Shown here: positions 61,826-64,000 of the stretch, one piece after another | How positions within the stretch are numbered: the first letter of the stretch is position 1 | Layout: each line of letters starts with the position of its first letter | From: Pelagibacterium sp. 26DY04 | Lineage (GTDB): Bacteria > Pseudomonadota > Alphaproteobacteria > Rhizobiales > Devosiaceae | Direction: 5' to 3' | NCBI RefSeq assembly: GCF_031202305.1 | Contig: NZ_CP101731.1 | Coordinates: 1,426,001 to 1,490,000 of the forward strand | Length of the DNA: 64,000 nt | The notes under the pieces: model-generated | Told to the model about the DNA's origin: nothing | The model's input: the letters and a program-made list of their open reading frames with translations, nothing else | Database searches by the model: none | Position numbers and translations under genes: made by a program

Positions 61826-63223
61826 TTAGGCCGTTTCACCCACAGGTTGCGCCGTGCCGCCGGCGGCGATCCGACCCACCAGTTCGGCGAGGGCTGAGAA
61901 CTCGTTGAGCGCGACGCCATCGGTGCGGTCAGCCGCATTGAGCTTTGCGGTATGGACCGATCCGAACCCCAGCTTGGCGGCTTCTCGCACCCGCAGATTG
62001 GCGTGCACCACCGGCCTTACGCTGCCCGAAAGGCTCACCTCGCCAAAATAGACGGCGTCAGCGGGAAGCGGAGAGTTGGTGAGCGAGGAGATAAGCGCGG
62101 CGGCTACGGCCAGATCGGCAGCCGGTTCGTTGACTTTGAGGCCGCCAGCGACGTTGAGATAGATGTCGTTGGCACCAATCCGCACTCCGCAGCGGGTTTC
62201 GAGCACGGCGAGCACCATCGAGAGCCGCGAGGAATCCCATCCTACGACGGCCCGGCGCGGCGTGCCGAGCGGGGAGGGGGCGACAAGGGCCTGGATTTCC
62301 ACCAGTACCGGCCGCGTGCCTTCCACGCCGGCGAACACCGCCGAGCCGGCAGCGCCGGAATCGCGCTGGTCGAGGAACAGGGCAGAGGGGTTGGGCACCT
62401 CCCGCAGCCCCGAACCGACCATCTCGAACACGCCGATTTCGTCGGTGGCGCCATAGCGGTTCTTGACCCCGCGCAGGATGCGGTAGGTCAGCGACGTATC
62501 GCCCTCGAAATAAAGCACTGCATCGACCATGTGCTCGACCACGCGCGGCCCGGCGATCTGCCCGTCCTTGGTGACGTGCCCCACCAGCACCACGGCCGAG
62601 CCCGATTTCTTGGCAAAGCGTGTCAGCGCCTGGGCGCTGGTGCGCACCTGCGTCACCGTTCCTGGCGCGCTGTCGATGCGCTCGGTCCAGCAGGTCTGGA
62701 TGGAGTCGATGATGACCAGATCGGGCGCCTTGCCTTTTTCGATGGTGGCGAGGATCGTTTCGACATGGGTTTCGCTGGCCAGTTCCACCGGCGCATCGGC
62801 GACACCTAGCCTCGTCGCACGCAAGCGGACCTGGGCGATGGCTTCTTCGCCCGAGATGTAGATCACCCGCTTGCCCTGCCGCGCCAGGGCTGCCGCCGCC
62901 TGCAGCAACAGGGTGGATTTGCCGATTCCCGGATCCCCGCCCACGAGAATGGCCGATCCCATGACGAAGCCGCCGCCCAGCACGCGATCGAGTTCACTGT
63001 TCCTGGTAACGATGCGGATGGCGTCTTCGCTCTCGCCAGAAAGCGGAACCAGTTCTACGGGGCGGCCCGATGACACCGCGGCTTTTGGACCAGCGCCCAC
63101 GCCCGAGGATGCGATTTCCTCGACAATCGAGTTCCATTCCCCGCATGCTTCGCAGCGTCCGGCCCAGCGCGGCGTGACATTGCCGCAGGACTGGCAGACG
63201 TAGGTGGATTTGAGCTTGGCCAA
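61826..63223 (-). CDS. radA: DNA repair protein RadA
   Basis: 465 residues. N-terminal zinc finger (C10, C13, C24, C27 in YVCQSCGNVTPRWAGRCEAC), RecA-like ATPase with GGDPGIGKST and Walker B LVIIDSIQTC, the RadA signature KNRYGATDEIGVFEM and a C-terminal Lon-like domain (GGLKVNEPAADLAVAAAL). It helps branch migration in recombination. Spacing to the DUF1697 gene is 6 bp. All features are complete and the length is normal. Confidence 0.97.
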   Translation of the reverse strand: MAKLKSTYVCQSCGNVTPRWAGRCEACGEWNSIVEEIASSGVGAGPKAAVSSGRPVELVPLSGESEDAIRIVTRNSELDRVLGGGFVMGSAILVGGDPGIGKSTLLLQAAAALARQGKRVIYISGEEAIAQVRLRATRLGVADAPVELASETHVETILATIEKGKAPDLVIIDSIQTCWTERIDSAPGTVTQVRTSAQALTRFAKKSGSAVVLVGHVTKDGQIAGPRVVEHMVDAVLYFEGDTSLTYRILRGVKNRYGATDEIGVFEMVGSGLREVPNPSALFLDQRDSGAAGSAVFAGVEGTRPVLVEIQALVAPSPLGTPRRAVVGWDSSRLSMVLAVLETRCGVRIGANDIYLNVAGGLKVNEPAADLAVAAALISSLTNSPLPADAVYFGEVSLSGSVRPVVHANLRVREAAKLGFGSVHTAKLNAADRTDGVALNEFSALAELVGRIAAGGTAQPVGETA

Positions 63224-63229
63224 GCCGCT

Positions 63230-63781
63230 TTATTCCCTGCTTTTGCGTTCTCGTTCAGTAGCGCGCCGCGCCAGATTCTGCAGCGTGTTCCAATTGCGCG
63301 CAGTGGCCGGGCCGGACCGCTTCTCGATAATCCCCGGCAATCGCTGCGATTGACCTTCGGTATCGCCATGGTCGACGATCAGGTGATTGCCCTCGATGTG
63401 GATTGGTTCGGAACCATCATAGTCTTTGACCCAACCGAAATCGGGACGTGCGCGCGCCATGAAATAGATGCCGACCTGCCCGGGACGCTCGGTCGCCGCG
63501 TCGGGAAAGGGATTGGATTTGACCAGTCTCCGCAAGGTCGCCGGTTTGCGCACGAACACCTTGTTGCCATCGCCGAGCCCGCAGCGCTTCACCACGGCAT
63601 CCATACGTGCGGTCACCTCATGCAACGTACCGCCAGCCTCTACGATCATGTTTCCCGTGGCGACGTACGTTTCAGGTTCCAGGAAGCCTGCATCCTCGCT
63701 CGCGCCGCGCCAATCGGCCATGGACATCACCTTGTGCGTTGCCGGTCCGATGGCCCGCAGCAACACGACATATACGCCCAT
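63230..63781 (-). CDS. DUF1697 family protein
   Basis: 183 residues. VYVVLLRAIGPATHKVMSMADWRGASEDAGF, then VATGNMIVEAGGTLHEVTARMDA and a C-terminal RNWNTLQNLARR follow DUF1697. No activity is known. Two-domain alpha/beta composition with no membrane segment. It is probably read with radA (6 bp apart) and follows alr by 77 bp. Confidence 0.85.
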   Translation of the reverse strand: MGVYVVLLRAIGPATHKVMSMADWRGASEDAGFLEPETYVATGNMIVEAGGTLHEVTARMDAVVKRCGLGDGNKVFVRKPATLRRLVKSNPFPDAATERPGQVGIYFMARARPDFGWVKDYDGSEPIHIEGNHLIVDHGDTEGQSQRLPGIIEKRSGPATARNWNTLQNLARRATERERKSRE

Positions 63782-63858
63782 GACCAGCTCGCCTCCGGAT
63801 CGTTCGCCGCAAAGCTAGCTCAACTCGGCTGCGACGTAAAGAACAAACAAGGAACAAA

Positions 63859-64000
63859 TTAGTCGAGATCAACGCCGTCCGGGGCATTGACGTAGGAACG
63901 TGGGAAGCGGCCGTTGAGCGTGGTGAGAACTTCGTATCCGATGGTGCGGGCAGCGTCGGCTATATCGTCGATGCTGATGTTGGGCCCCAGAATCTCCACT
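63859..64000 (-). CDS. alr: Alanine racemase, C-terminal end
   Basis: The last 46 residues of a protein that continues past the window: VEILGPNISIDDIADAARTIGYEVLTTL, then NGRFPRSYV. The phrase with D-A-AxTIGYE-LT is the conserved end of alanine racemase, the enzyme that makes D-alanine for peptidoglycan. The stop is TAA at 63861-63859. Catalytic residues are outside the window. Linkage of alr to radA, cvpA and purF is usual in related bacteria. Confidence 0.88.
   Translation of the reverse strand, partial: VEILGPNISIDDIADAARTIGYEVLTTLNGRFPRSYVNAPDGVDLD

Overview
The window joins two kinds of DNA from a GC-rich alphaproteobacterium. The core genes in positions 56345-64000 (der, purF, cvpA, radA, alr, an SDR gene) are in an arrangement typical of Hyphomicrobiales, and Devosiaceae (Devosia/Pelagibacterium-like) is my best guess. 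That is a judgement from gene order and protein style, not from a search.

Positions 1 to about 43.6 kb are an integrative and conjugative element (ICE) of the Tn4371-like, trb-type class. From the left: the start of the mating-pore operon (trbE, trbD, trbC, trbB), a CopG-like regulator, the coupling protein traG, a VirD2/DUF3363-type relaxase, a likely oriT with an ATCCTG|C nic site, a lytic transglycosylase, DUF736, traF peptidase, DUF2840, an RHH protein, parA, three iteron-like repeats, repA, an AlpA-like HTH, DUF2285-type regulators and an XRE repressor with a palindromic operator. If the nic is read as proposed, DNA from about 6.4 kb rightwards enters the recipient first. This leading region carries a second DUF736, a DUF2493 protein, a Toprim protein, a 1441-residue methyltransferase plus strawberry-notch helicase, a large ParB-like protein and an ArdC antirestriction protein. 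Two families of repeated, foldable 5' leaders sit in front of five of these genes, all read from the strand complementary to the one predicted to enter. That fits single-strand promoters or cis-acting RNAs.

Positions 28.1-43.5 kb are a dense cargo island that looks like defence. On the minus strand: a broken GIY-YIG nuclease gene, a Lit-like zinc protease, two related nuclease-like proteins and a small unknown protein. Divergent from these, on the plus strand: a PD-(D/E)XK nuclease, a TIR-domain protein and an HEPN-like protein in overlapping order; an AbiEi/AbiEii toxin-antitoxin pair behind a perfect inverted repeat; a PHP-SMC ATPase resembling Ppl; and a caspase-like protease fused to a Ski2-type helicase. 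The PD-(D/E)XK/TIR/HEPN trio and the caspase-helicase are the best candidates for undescribed systems.

Four small ICE genes carry reading-frame lesions (three single-base indels in short homopolymers, one amber codon), while large ICE genes and chromosomal genes look intact. No integrase is present in the window, so the other end of the ICE must lie to the left.

From 43.77 kb the chromosome resumes: a LysR regulator; a sugar-phosphate-type ABC transporter operon (metallophosphoesterase, two tandem solute-binding proteins, two permeases, a tyrosine-phosphatase-like enzyme and a UgpC-type ATPase) divergent from a TetR regulator with a perfect operator; a LigT-like protein; ogt; a BON protein; a DUF4336 protein; a YafY/WYL regulator; a YfgM-like TPR protein with der; an SDR; purF; cvpA; radA; a DUF1697 protein; and the end of alr. 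I saw no rRNA, tRNA or CRISPR array.
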